64,000 bases of DNA from Paracidovorax wautersii (lineage in GTDB: Bacteria > Pseudomonadota > Gammaproteobacteria > Burkholderiales > Burkholderiaceae_C). The stretch's first letter is position 1. Each line of letters begins with the position of its first letter. Shown here in pieces: positions 19,538 through 27,127 of the stretch. Under the pieces are notes generated by a model. That model worked only from the letters and a program-made list of their open reading frames with translations, was not told the DNA's origin and ran no database searches. The position numbers were made by a program, and so were the translations under genes. The stretch is taken from contig WNDQ01000005.1 in NCBI GenBank assembly GCA_009912175.1, positions 1 through 64,000 of the forward strand. Direction: 5' to 3'.

Positions 19538-20752
19538 ATGCAATCGACGACGACACACCTGATCGTGGCAGGAGGCGGTATTGCCGGCCTGGGGACGGCG
19601 CTGTCGCTGGCGCGCAGCGGTGTGCGCGTGACCGTGCTGGAACAGGCGGCGGCGATCAGCGAGGTGGGGGCCGGCCTGCAGCTGGGGCCGAACGCGGTGC
19701 GTGTGCTGGACGGCTGGGGCCTGCTGCCCGCGCTGGAGGCCGTGGCCGCCGAGCCCGAGCGGCTGCGCATCCTGGACGCCGGCAACGGGCGCGAACTGGG
19801 CCGGCTGGCGCTGGGCGCGGCCATGCGCCAGCGTTATGGCTGGCCCAACCTGACGCTGCGCCGTGCCGACCTGCAGAACGTGCTGCTGGCCGCCGTGCGC
19901 GCGCAGCCGGGCGTGGCCATCGAACTGGGCCAGGCGCTCAGCCATGTGGACCCGGGCACGGGCGAGCAGGTGGCCGCGCATCTGGCCGATGGGCGTATGC
20001 TGCGCGCCGATGGCCTGGTGGGCTGCGACGGCCTGTGGAGCCGTGTGCGCGCGCACCTGCGCGACGATGGCGTGCCGCGCCCGACGGGGCATGTCGCCTG
20101 GCGTGCGCTGCTGCCCGTGGCGGCGCTGCCGGCGGGCGTGCGGCCGGACCAGACCAGCGTGTGGGTGGCGCCGCGTCTGCACGCGGTGGCCTACCCGGTG
20201 CAGCGGGGCGAGGTCTTCAACGTGGTCATCTTCACGCACACGGCCGATCTGCCGCAGGCGGTCACCGTGCATGAGGATGCGCAGGCCTGGGACCTCGACG
20301 CCCAGCGCCAGACACTGCAATCGGCGGTGGCCGGGGCGCATCCGGTGCTGCGCGCGCTGGTCGAGGCGGCGCCCCAGTGGCGCCGCTGGCTGCTGCACGA
20401 CCGCCCCGCGCTGCTGGACCCACGCGGTTATGCGCGTGGCCGTGTCGCGCTGGCGGGCGACGCCGCCCACCCCATGCGCCCGCACCTGGCGCAGGGCGCG
20501 GCCATGAGCCTGGAGGACGCTCAGGTGCTGGGCCGCGTGCTGCAGGACATGCCGGCCCAGGCCGTGCCGCAGGCGCTGACCCACTATGCGGACCTGCGCT
20601 GGCGGCGCAATGCGCGGGTGCAGTGGCGCGCGCAGTTCAACGGCACGGTGATGCAGGCTGGTGGCCTGCTGCGCTGGGGCCGGGACTTGGCGATGGCCGT
20701 GCGGGGCGAGAAACTGCTCGACATGCCCTGGCTCTACGGCTTCCAGGCGTGA
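19538..20752 (+). CDS. FAD-dependent monooxygenase (salicylate-hydroxylase-like, PHBH fold)
   Basis: The 404-residue protein has the N-terminal FAD-binding GxGxxG motif (LIVAGGGIAGLGTALSLARS, residues 8-27), a glutamate ending the second strand (VLEQAA), the DG motif LVGCDGLWSRVR and the FAD/ribityl motif GRVALAGDAAHPMRPHLAQG near residue 305. This is the group A flavoprotein monooxygenase pattern of salicylate and 6-hydroxynicotinate hydroxylases. The aromatic substrate cannot be deduced. The start at 19538 puts the Rossmann motif at the usual position; the frame upstream is open but shows no family features and crosses the leader hairpins. Confidence 0.9.
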   Translation: MQSTTTHLIVAGGGIAGLGTALSLARSGVRVTVLEQAAAISEVGAGLQLGPNAVRVLDGWGLLPALEAVAAEPERLRILDAGNGRELGRLALGAAMRQRYGWPNLTLRRADLQNVLLAAVRAQPGVAIELGQALSHVDPGTGEQVAAHLADGRMLRADGLVGCDGLWSRVRAHLRDDGVPRPTGHVAWRALLPVAALPAGVRPDQTSVWVAPRLHAVAYPVQRGEVFNVVIFTHTADLPQAVTVHEDAQAWDLDAQRQTLQSAVAGAHPVLRALVEAAPQWRRWLLHDRPALLDPRGYARGRVALAGDAAHPMRPHLAQGAAMSLEDAQVLGRVLQDMPAQAVPQALTHYADLRWRRNARVQWRAQFNGTVMQAGGLLRWGRDLAMAVRGEKLLDMPWLYGFQA

Positions 20753-20923
20753 GGCCACCGCCGGCCGCGCCGGGGCCTGGGCGCTTTGCAAGTCCATTTC
20801 CTGGGCGTTTGTTGATGCCGTGGCGTCATGGCCTTGCGCGGATAATCGCCGGCGGGTCGGGGTGTCCCGACACCGTTCAGCGCTGTTGCGCTCTCCAGAT
20901 CATTTGAATCGAAGGAATCCGAG

Positions 20924-21415
20924 ATGAAAGCCTTGCGCCGTACCGTTGGAAGTCTGGCCGTGGCGTCGTGGCTGGCGTTGGCCGCCAGCCAGGCGTGGGC
21001 CCAGGTGGCCGTGAGCGAGCCGTGGGCGCGCGCGACCGTGCCCACGCAAAAAAGCAGCGGCGTGTTTTTGCAACTGACCGCGGCCCGCGACAGCCAGCTC
21101 AAGAGCGTGTCCACCCCCGTGGCCGGCGTGGCCGAGGTGCACGAGATGAAGATGGAGGGCGATGTCATGCGCATGCGCGCCGTCGACAACCTGGCCCTGC
21201 CGGCTGGCAAGACCGTGGCGCTCAAGCCGGGCGGCTACCACGTGATGCTGATGGACCTCAAGCAGCAACTCAAGGCCGGTGACCAGATTCCGCTGACGCT
21301 GCATGTGGTCGATGCCCAGGGCCAGGCGCAGGACATTGCGCTGCAGGTGCCCGTGCGCGCGTTGGGCGCGGCCCAGGGCGGGCATGCGGGCCATGGCGGC
21401 CACGCGGGCCACTGA
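20924..21415 (+). CDS. Periplasmic copper chaperone PCu(A)C
   Basis: The 163-residue protein has a signal peptide (SLAVASWLALAASQAWAQ) and a perfect H-x10-M-x21-H-x-M copper site: His73, Met84, His106 and Met108, with Met75 and Met77 also close to the first ligand. Such proteins carry Cu(I) in the periplasm to the CuA site of cytochrome oxidase, often with a Sco partner, which is not seen here. The tail HAGHGGHAGH adds a second possible metal-binding region, as in many betaproteobacterial members. A GAAGGAA ribosome site lies seven bases upstream of the ATG. Confidence 0.93.
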   Translation: MKALRRTVGSLAVASWLALAASQAWAQVAVSEPWARATVPTQKSSGVFLQLTAARDSQLKSVSTPVAGVAEVHEMKMEGDVMRMRAVDNLALPAGKTVALKPGGYHVMLMDLKQQLKAGDQIPLTLHVVDAQGQAQDIALQVPVRALGAAQGGHAGHGGHAGH

Positions 21416-21445
21416 CGCCTCCTGGGGCGCGCCGCGCCCTGCGCC

Positions 21446-21817
21446 CTACGACCAGAAGGCGCCGGCCAGCGGCGGCAGGCCGTGGCGCACACGCGCTTTT
21501 TCGCAGCCGTAGCTGCCGGGCTCCAGTTCGCGGCAAGGGTTGGGCCGCCATTCGTAGATGCCGCAGCCCACACGCTCGCCGATCCTGCCGGTCAGCGCCG
21601 CGCAGCGCACGGGCACGTGGTCGGTGCCGCGCATGCGGCAGGTCGAGCCGCTGACTTCCACCGCCAGCCCCGCCGGCACGCGGCCGCCCATGTCGTCGAG
21701 TTCGTAGATGCTGAAGTCGACCCGGTAGCTGGCGCAGCAGGCGCCGCAGCTCTGACAGGGGCTGGCCGAGTCATGGCCCTGGGGCTGGGGCGCGGCAGCG
21801 GGGGCGTTGGCGGTCAT
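21446..21817 (-). CDS. YkgJ-family cysteine cluster protein
   Basis: The 123-residue protein contains the CQSCGACC motif near residues 21-28 and further conserved cysteines in STCRM, VRCAAL, VGCGIYEWRPNPCRE and GCEKAR, giving the eight-cysteine pattern of the YkgJ/UPF0153 family. Members are thought to bind zinc or an iron-sulfur cluster. The function is not known. The gene is convergent with the copper chaperone, with 30 bases between stop codons. Nothing in the neighbourhood suggests a pathway. Confidence 0.85.
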   Translation of the reverse strand: MTANAPAAAPQPQGHDSASPCQSCGACCASYRVDFSIYELDDMGGRVPAGLAVEVSGSTCRMRGTDHVPVRCAALTGRIGERVGCGIYEWRPNPCRELEPGSYGCEKARVRHGLPPLAGAFWS

Positions 21818-21947
21818 GGCGGCGAGGGCTGTGATCGATCAGGAGAAAGAGTGGCAGGGTCCAGCAAAAACGGAGCCCCGATGGACTCCGTTGTTGGATT
21901 TCGCTGATGTGGGGCAGACCGTGGGTTTCGAGCCCGCCGGGCCGGGC

Positions 21948-22208
21948 TCAATGGCCCTTGAGCACTTCGCCCGCCTGCAGGCGGTAGACCGTGCCGCAGT
22001 AGGGGCATTTGCCTTCGCCCGCATGGGCGACTTCGATGAACACGCGCGGGTGGTTGTTCCAGATCTTCATGCCCGCCTTGGGGTTGGGGCAGAAGACGCC
22101 GCCGTACTGGTGGATTTCCTTGGCGGTGAGTTCGATCACCGGGGCGGGCGGGCGCGCGGGCGTGCTGCTGGCGGCGGTCGCGGGGGCTGTCGTCGTGGGT
22201 GCGGTCAT
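21948..22208 (-). CDS. Zinc-finger domain protein (CHCC type, NDUFS6-like)
   Basis: The 86-residue product has an Ala/Thr/Pro-rich N terminus of about 25 residues and then the conserved region GGVFCPNPKAGMKIWNNHPR with Cys at the start, His-Pro, and CPYCGTVYRL at the end. The Cys, His, Cys, Cys ligands match the zf-CHCC family related to complex I subunit NDUFS6. It lies 84 bases downstream of ilvE in the same direction, a frequent arrangement in betaproteobacteria. The ATG at 22208 is used; an in-frame GTG at 22277 would add residues without family similarity. No Shine-Dalgarno site is obvious. Confidence 0.82.
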   Translation of the reverse strand: MTAPTTTAPATAASSTPARPPAPVIELTAKEIHQYGGVFCPNPKAGMKIWNNHPRVFIEVAHAGEGKCPYCGTVYRLQAGEVLKGH

Positions 22209-22292
22209 GGTCGGGTGCGGCTTCGTGTCGTGAATGGGGCGGTCGGGAGGCGCCGGGCGCACGGCAGATGCGTGCACCCGGGCCGTGTGTCG

Positions 22293-23231
22293 TCAGACCT
22301 TGGTGAGCCAGTGCGCGTAGGCGCTGTTGCGGCCGTTGACGATGTCGAAGAACGCGGTCTGGATCTTTTCGGTGATCGGGCCGCGCGCGCCGCTGCCGAT
22401 GGTCAGGCGATCGAGCTCGCGGATGGGTGTGACTTCGGCGGCGGTGCCGGTGAAGAAAGCCTCGTCGGCGATGTAGACCTCGTCGCGCGTGATGCGCTTT
22501 TGCACCACCTCCAGGCCCAGGTCCTTGGCGATGTGCAGGATGGTGTTGCGCGTGATGCCGTTGAGCGCGCCGGCCGACAGATCGGGCGTGTAGATCACGC
22601 CGTTCTTGACGATGAAGATGTTCTCGCCCGAGCCTTCGGAGACGAAGCCGGAGGAGTCCAGCAGCAGCGCCTCGTCGTAGCCGTCGTCCGTGGCTTCCAT
22701 GTTGGCCAGGATGGAGTTGGTGTAGTTGCTGACCGCCTTGGCCTGCGTCATGGTGATGTTGACGTGGTGGCGGCTGTAGCTGGACGTCTTGACGCGGATG
22801 CCCTTGGCCAGGCCGTCCTCGCCCAGGTAGGCGCCCCAGTTCCAGGCCGCGACGATGGCATGCACGGTGTTGCCCTTGGGCGAGACGCCGAGCTTTTCCG
22901 AGCCGATCCAGATCAGCGGGCGGATGTAGGCGCTTTGCAGCTGGTTGGCGCGCAGCACGTCCAGGTGGGCCTGGTTGATCTGCTCCTTGGTGTAGGGCAC
23001 GTTCAGGCGCAGGATCTTGGCGCTGTTGAGCAGGCGCTCGGTGTGTTCCTGCAGGCGAAAGACAGCGGTGCCGCCCGCGCCGTCATAGGCGCGCACGCCC
23101 TCGAAGACGCCCGCGCCGTAGTGCAGGGTGTGGGTCAGCACATGGACCTTGGCGTCGCGCCAGTCCACCAGTTGGCCGTCGAACCAGATCTTGCCGTCGC
23201 GGTCATCCAGCGCGGGAATCACGGGTGCCAT
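22293..23231 (-). CDS. ilvE: Branched-chain amino acid aminotransferase
   Basis: The 312-residue class IV aminotransferase carries out the last step of Leu, Ile and Val synthesis with pyridoxal phosphate. Visible are HTLHYGAGVFEGVRAY, the phosphate and substrate segment SRHHVNIT, the PLP-binding Lys in TQAKAVSNYTNS, the glutamate-containing SEGSGENIFI and the FFTGTAAEVTPI loop, all characteristic of IlvE. An AAAGGAT ribosome site lies seven bases upstream of the ATG. It is followed by the zinc-finger gene on the same strand. No leader peptide was recognised upstream. Confidence 0.96.
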   Translation of the reverse strand: MAPVIPALDDRDGKIWFDGQLVDWRDAKVHVLTHTLHYGAGVFEGVRAYDGAGGTAVFRLQEHTERLLNSAKILRLNVPYTKEQINQAHLDVLRANQLQSAYIRPLIWIGSEKLGVSPKGNTVHAIVAAWNWGAYLGEDGLAKGIRVKTSSYSRHHVNITMTQAKAVSNYTNSILANMEATDDGYDEALLLDSSGFVSEGSGENIFIVKNGVIYTPDLSAGALNGITRNTILHIAKDLGLEVVQKRITRDEVYIADEAFFTGTAAEVTPIRELDRLTIGSGARGPITEKIQTAFFDIVNGRNSAYAHWLTKV

Positions 23232-23375
23232 GTCGAATCCTTTGAGGTCGGTTGGAAAACGGAACGCGGCCCTGGGCCGTCGGGACGGTCCAGGGCTGAA
23301 AGTTTTTCATTCTACGGTTGCGCCGGGCGATCGCACTGGGCCCGCGGCGCCACCCCAGGGTGCGCAGGGCGCCGG

Positions 23376-23876
23376 TCAGCCCTGGCGCGGCGGCTCGGCC
23401 GGGGGCGCTTCGGCGGCGGGCGTTGCGGCCGGCAGTTCGGCGGGCGCGGTGTCGGCGGGCGAGTCGGTGGGCGCTGCTGGGCGCGTCAGCTCCCAGCGCA
23501 CCAGCTTGCCGTGGCGGAACTCGCAGTCCACCCAGGACTGGGTGTTGTCCGTCCAGCGGAAGATTTCAGGTTGGCTGTCGCGCGGCGTGCGCAGCTCGCC
23601 CAGGCTGCGCGTCATGGCCATCACGTGCATGAGGTTGACGTTGGGCTTGAGCTTGGCGTTGAGCATGACGGCGCTGGGCACGTGGCCGATCGGGCGGTCG
23701 GCCGCCTTGCGCAGGATGTGCATCAGGCGCGTGAAGTGCAGCAGCACGACCATGAGCAGCACCGAGGCGGCCAGGGCAATGCCCGGCAGGCCGTAGGCGT
23801 GCCAGGCGCCGACCAGCAGCCCCAGGGCGATGACGGGGAAGGCGAAACGTTGAATGGAGGGCGGCAGTTGAAACAT
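23376..23876 (-). CDS. Hypothetical inner-membrane protein
   Basis: The 166-residue protein has two hydrophobic segments near the N terminus (about residues 12-27 and 30-46), a middle region with RLMHILRKAADRPIGHVPSA and NLMHVMAMTRSLGEL, and a soluble part containing DNTQSWVDCEFRHGKLVRWE, followed by an Ala/Pro/Glu-rich tail of about 30 residues. No family was recognised. The central region looks structured and is not low complexity, and the gene lies in a same-strand run between radA and ilvE. The product is likely anchored in the inner membrane with a cytoplasmic C-terminal domain. Confidence 0.72.
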   Translation of the reverse strand: MFQLPPSIQRFAFPVIALGLLVGAWHAYGLPGIALAASVLLMVVLLHFTRLMHILRKAADRPIGHVPSAVMLNAKLKPNVNLMHVMAMTRSLGELRTPRDSQPEIFRWTDNTQSWVDCEFRHGKLVRWELTRPAAPTDSPADTAPAELPAATPAAEAPPAEPPRQG

Positions 23877-23934
23877 CCGGCAATTGTCGCAGGATGCGCA
23901 GGCCCGGCCGTTGGGGCTTGCCCCGAACCGGCGT

Positions 23935-25305
23935 TCAGTCCAGGCCGCGCACCAGCGACATCGCTTCGTCCACCCGCTCGACCGCGTGGATGGTCAGGCC
24001 CTCGATGTCTTTCTTGGGCGCGTTGGCCTTGGGCACGATGGCCACCGAAAAGCCCAGCTTGGCGGCCTCGCGCAGCCGCTCCTGGCCGCGCGGGGCCGGC
24101 CGCACCTCGCCGGCCAGGCCCACTTCGCCGAAAGCGATGAAACCCTTGGGCAGCGGCTTGCCGCGCAGGCTGCTCTGGATGGCCAGCAGCACGGCCAGGT
24201 CGGCCGCCGGCTCGCCGATGCGCACGCCGCCCACCGCGTTGACGAACACGTCCTGGTCGAAACAGTTGACGCCCGCGTGCCGGTGCAGCACGGCCAGCAG
24301 CATGGCCAGCCGGTCGCGGTCCAGGCCCACTGACAGCCGGCGCGGGCTGGGGCCGCCGCTGTCGACCAGCGCCTGGATCTCCACCAGCAGCGGGCGCGTG
24401 CCTTCGAGCGTGACCAGCACGCAAGCGCCCGGCACCGGCTCGCTGTGGGTCGACAGAAAGATCGCGCTGGGGTTGGAGACGCCCTTGAGCCCTTTTTCGG
24501 TCATCGCGAACACGCCGATCTCGTTGACCGCGCCAAAGCGATTCTTGAAGGCGCGCACCAGGCGGAAGGCGCTGTGGGTGTCGCCCTCGAAGTACAGCAC
24601 CGTATCGACGATGTGTTCAAGCACACGCGGGCCGGCCAGCGTGCCTTCCTTGGTCACATGCCCGACCAGCACGATGGCGGTGCCGCCCGACTTGGCCGTG
24701 CGTGTGAGCTGGGCCGCGCATTCACGCACCTGGGCCACCGAGCCCGGCGCCGAGGTGAGCTGGTCGGAGTAGACCGTCTGGATCGAGTCGATCACCGCCA
24801 CGGCGGGCTTTTCGGCCTCGATGGTGGCCAGGATGTTTTCAAGCTGGATCTCGGCCTGCACCTTGACCTGCGAGCCCTCGATGCCCAGCCGGCGCGAGCG
24901 CAGCGCGACCTGCGCGCCGCTTTCCTCGCCCGTCACGTAGAGCGTGGGCACGTCCGCGCGCTGCAGCGCATCGAGCGCCTGCAGCAGCAGCGTCGACTTG
25001 CCGATGCCCGGATCGCCCCCGATCAGGATCACGCCGCCAGCCACCACGCCGCCGCCCAGCACGCGGTCGAGCTCGTCGATGCCGGTGGGGGTGCGGTCAA
25101 CGTCGCGCGCCTCGATCTCGGCCAGCGCCGTCACGGGCTGCGCACCCGCCAGCGAGGAAAAGCGGTTCTTGCCCTCGGCGCGCGGCGCGGCGGGGGCACT
25201 CTCGATCAGGCTGTTCCAGGCGCCGCAATGCGGGCACTTGCCCAGCCAGCGTGGGCTGGTGCCGCCACATTCGTTGCACACATAGGTCGTCTTGTCTTTG
25301 GCCAT
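23935..25305 (-). CDS. radA: DNA repair protein RadA
   Basis: The 456-residue product has the N-terminal zinc finger CNECGGTSPRWLGKCPHC, a RecA-like ATPase with Walker A GGDPGIGKSTLLLQ, the RadA-specific KNRFG motif (FKNRFGAVNEIGVF) and a C-terminal Lon-like domain (PRRLSVGLDRDRLAMLLAVL onward). RadA promotes branch migration of recombination intermediates. Length and motif order are those of intact RadA. It is the first gene of a minus-strand run and is divergent from the MscS-type gene, with about 97 bases between the starts. Confidence 0.96.
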   Translation of the reverse strand: MAKDKTTYVCNECGGTSPRWLGKCPHCGAWNSLIESAPAAPRAEGKNRFSSLAGAQPVTALAEIEARDVDRTPTGIDELDRVLGGGVVAGGVILIGGDPGIGKSTLLLQALDALQRADVPTLYVTGEESGAQVALRSRRLGIEGSQVKVQAEIQLENILATIEAEKPAVAVIDSIQTVYSDQLTSAPGSVAQVRECAAQLTRTAKSGGTAIVLVGHVTKEGTLAGPRVLEHIVDTVLYFEGDTHSAFRLVRAFKNRFGAVNEIGVFAMTEKGLKGVSNPSAIFLSTHSEPVPGACVLVTLEGTRPLLVEIQALVDSGGPSPRRLSVGLDRDRLAMLLAVLHRHAGVNCFDQDVFVNAVGGVRIGEPAADLAVLLAIQSSLRGKPLPKGFIAFGEVGLAGEVRPAPRGQERLREAAKLGFSVAIVPKANAPKKDIEGLTIHAVERVDEAMSLVRGLD

Positions 25306-25402
25306 GCCGAACTATACAAACATACAGTGATCGAAATCGCCCGCGTCGAGATCTTGTTAGAGTCGGGCGGGGTTGGCTTCATGCCGGCCGTTGTGCAATG
25401 CC

Positions 25403-26047
25403 ATGGGCCCAGTGGCCGGAAATGCGAGTGTTGATGTGGTCGATGTGATCCGTGATTTTCTGCCGGTGTGGGCCTTGCCGTGGCTGCAGGCCATCGGGGT
25501 GGCTATCCAGATCCTGTTGATCGTGCTGGTGGCGTGGGGCGCCAAGCGTCTGCTGCGGGGCGTGGTGAAGCGCCTGGGCACCAAGCATCAGATGCCGATG
25601 GATTTTCTGATGCCGCTGAGCACCTTTGGCGGCTGGATCATCATCCTGGCGGCCAGCTTGATGGTGCTCGAACGTGTGGGCGTGTCGATGACGGTGCTGT
25701 GGACGGCGGTGACCGGGTTCACGGCGGTGGCGGCGGTGGCTTTCTTTGCGGCCTGGAGCGTGTTGTCCAACCTGTTCTGCGCCTTCCTGATCTTCACCAG
25801 CACGCCGTTTCGTGTGGGCGACGTGCTGGAGATCATGGAGACGGGTGACAAGCCCGGCCTCAAGGGGCGTGTGGTGGCGGTTCACCTGCTCTACACCACG
25901 CTGCTGGACATGGGCGGCGAGGAAACACGCGGCGCCTATCTGCAGATTCCCAACAGCATGTTCTTCCAGAAGGGCCTGCGGCGCTGGCGCTCGTCGCCGA
26001 ACCTCGGCGCGCTTTCGCCCAAGACCATCGAGTCCCTGGATTCGTGA
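25403..26047 (+). CDS. Small MscS-family mechanosensitive channel
   Basis: The 214-residue protein has three membrane segments (about residues 17-37, 64-82 and 92-125); the last, FTAVAAVAFFAAWSVLSNLF, is the pore-lining TM3-like helix. It is followed by the MscS beta domain with FRVGDVLEI. Such channels open under membrane tension. The chain stops soon after IPNSMFF, so the usual alpha/beta C-terminal domain is missing; short variants of this kind are known in betaproteobacteria. The ATG at 25403 gives a sensible N terminus. The gene is convergent with the SsuA-like gene, with 8 bases between stop codons. Confidence 0.85.
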   Translation: MGPVAGNASVDVVDVIRDFLPVWALPWLQAIGVAIQILLIVLVAWGAKRLLRGVVKRLGTKHQMPMDFLMPLSTFGGWIIILAASLMVLERVGVSMTVLWTAVTGFTAVAAVAFFAAWSVLSNLFCAFLIFTSTPFRVGDVLEIMETGDKPGLKGRVVAVHLLYTTLLDMGGEETRGAYLQIPNSMFFQKGLRRWRSSPNLGALSPKTIESLDS

Positions 26048-26055
26048 ACAGCTTT

Positions 26056-27033
26056 TCAGGGCGCGGCCGGTGCCCAGATGCGCGCGTCGGCGGCCACGAT
26101 CTTGCGCGGCAGCAGCTTTTCGGCAAAAAAGGCGTCGGCGATCGTCTGCTGCTCGCCCAGGTTGTCGGCGCGCACGGCCTGGATGTCGTAGCTGCGGCGC
26201 GCGTTGGCGGTCTCGATGATGCCCTTGTCGATGCCCCAGACCGGCGCGAGCAGGGTGGCGGCATCGGCCGGCTGGCGCTTGGCCCATAGGCCTGCTTCGC
26301 GCAGCGCCCGAAAGACCGTCCCGACGACGGCGGGGTTGGCGTCGGCGTAACGGCTGGCGGCCAGGTAGTAGCGCGCGTAGCTCGCCAGCCCGCCGCTGCC
26401 GTCGGCGAGCACGCGGACCTTGTCCTGCTGTTGCACGGCGGCATAGAACGGATCCCAGATGGCCCAGGCGTCGATGGCGCCGCGGTCGAAGGCGGCACGA
26501 CCGTCGGCCGGCGTCAGGTAGGCCGGCTGGATATCGGCGAGCGTGAGGCCTGCCCGATCGAGTGCCGCGAGGACCAGGCAGTGGGCGCCTGCGGCCTTGG
26601 CAAAACCGATCTTCTTGCCCTTGAGGTCGGCCAACGTCCGGATGGGCGAGTCCTCGCGCACGACGATGGCCTGCGCCGACGGTGCCGGGGTTTCGCGGGC
26701 GTAATAGGTCAACGCTGCGCCCGCGGATTGGGCAAACAGCGGCACGGTGTCGGCGACGTCGGCGCTCAGGTCCAAGCTGCCGAGGTTGAGCGCCTCCAGC
26801 AGCGGCTGGCCGCTGGTGAATTCATGCCACGACACCTGGATACCCTGGGGCGCGAGCAGCTTTTCCAGCGTGCCCTGGGCTTTGAGGATGGTGATGAGGG
26901 TGGAGGATTTCTGGTAACCGATGCGCAGGGTCTTGGCCTGTTGCGCAAGACTGGCCAGCGGCGCGGTCAGCAGCAGCGCGCCCGCCAGTGCGCTGGCGAA
27001 TGCCCGGCGCCGGATTGAATGAATGAACGTCAT
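26056..27033 (-). CDS. ssuA: Aliphatic sulfonate-type ABC transporter substrate-binding protein
   Basis: The 325-residue protein has a signal peptide (RRRAFASALAGALLLTAPL, cleavage near LAQQA), then TLRIGYQKSSTLITILKAQG, the SsuA-typical first strand and loop, followed by FTSGQPLLEALNLGSLDL and IDAWAIWDPFYAAVQQ. These are hallmarks of SsuA-type binding proteins for alkanesulfonates. No permease, ATPase or SsuD monooxygenase adjoins it, so it is an orphan receptor here and the ligand is uncertain. A second, more distant member of the same fold lies at 56578. The start is fixed by the signal peptide. Confidence 0.88.
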   Translation of the reverse strand: MTFIHSIRRRAFASALAGALLLTAPLASLAQQAKTLRIGYQKSSTLITILKAQGTLEKLLAPQGIQVSWHEFTSGQPLLEALNLGSLDLSADVADTVPLFAQSAGAALTYYARETPAPSAQAIVVREDSPIRTLADLKGKKIGFAKAAGAHCLVLAALDRAGLTLADIQPAYLTPADGRAAFDRGAIDAWAIWDPFYAAVQQQDKVRVLADGSGGLASYARYYLAASRYADANPAVVGTVFRALREAGLWAKRQPADAATLLAPVWGIDKGIIETANARRSYDIQAVRADNLGEQQTIADAFFAEKLLPRKIVAADARIWAPAAP

Positions 27034-27127
27034 GGCAAGCCTTTGTGCGGGGGACCGGAGGACGGACGATTCTTCATCCGCCGATGCACCGATCCAAATG
27101 CGAAAGACTCAGCTTCTTATGCGGAAG

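Noticed and set aside
21807-24140. A 777-codon plus-strand frame over ilvE and the zinc-finger gene
   Set aside because: It has no recognisable domain and low-complexity composition, and it covers four well-supported minus-strand genes.
25373-25402. Upstream extension of the MscS-type gene to a TTG start
   Set aside because: The extra residues lack family similarity, and the ATG at 25403 gives a normal start; this rests on weak ribosome-site evidence either way.
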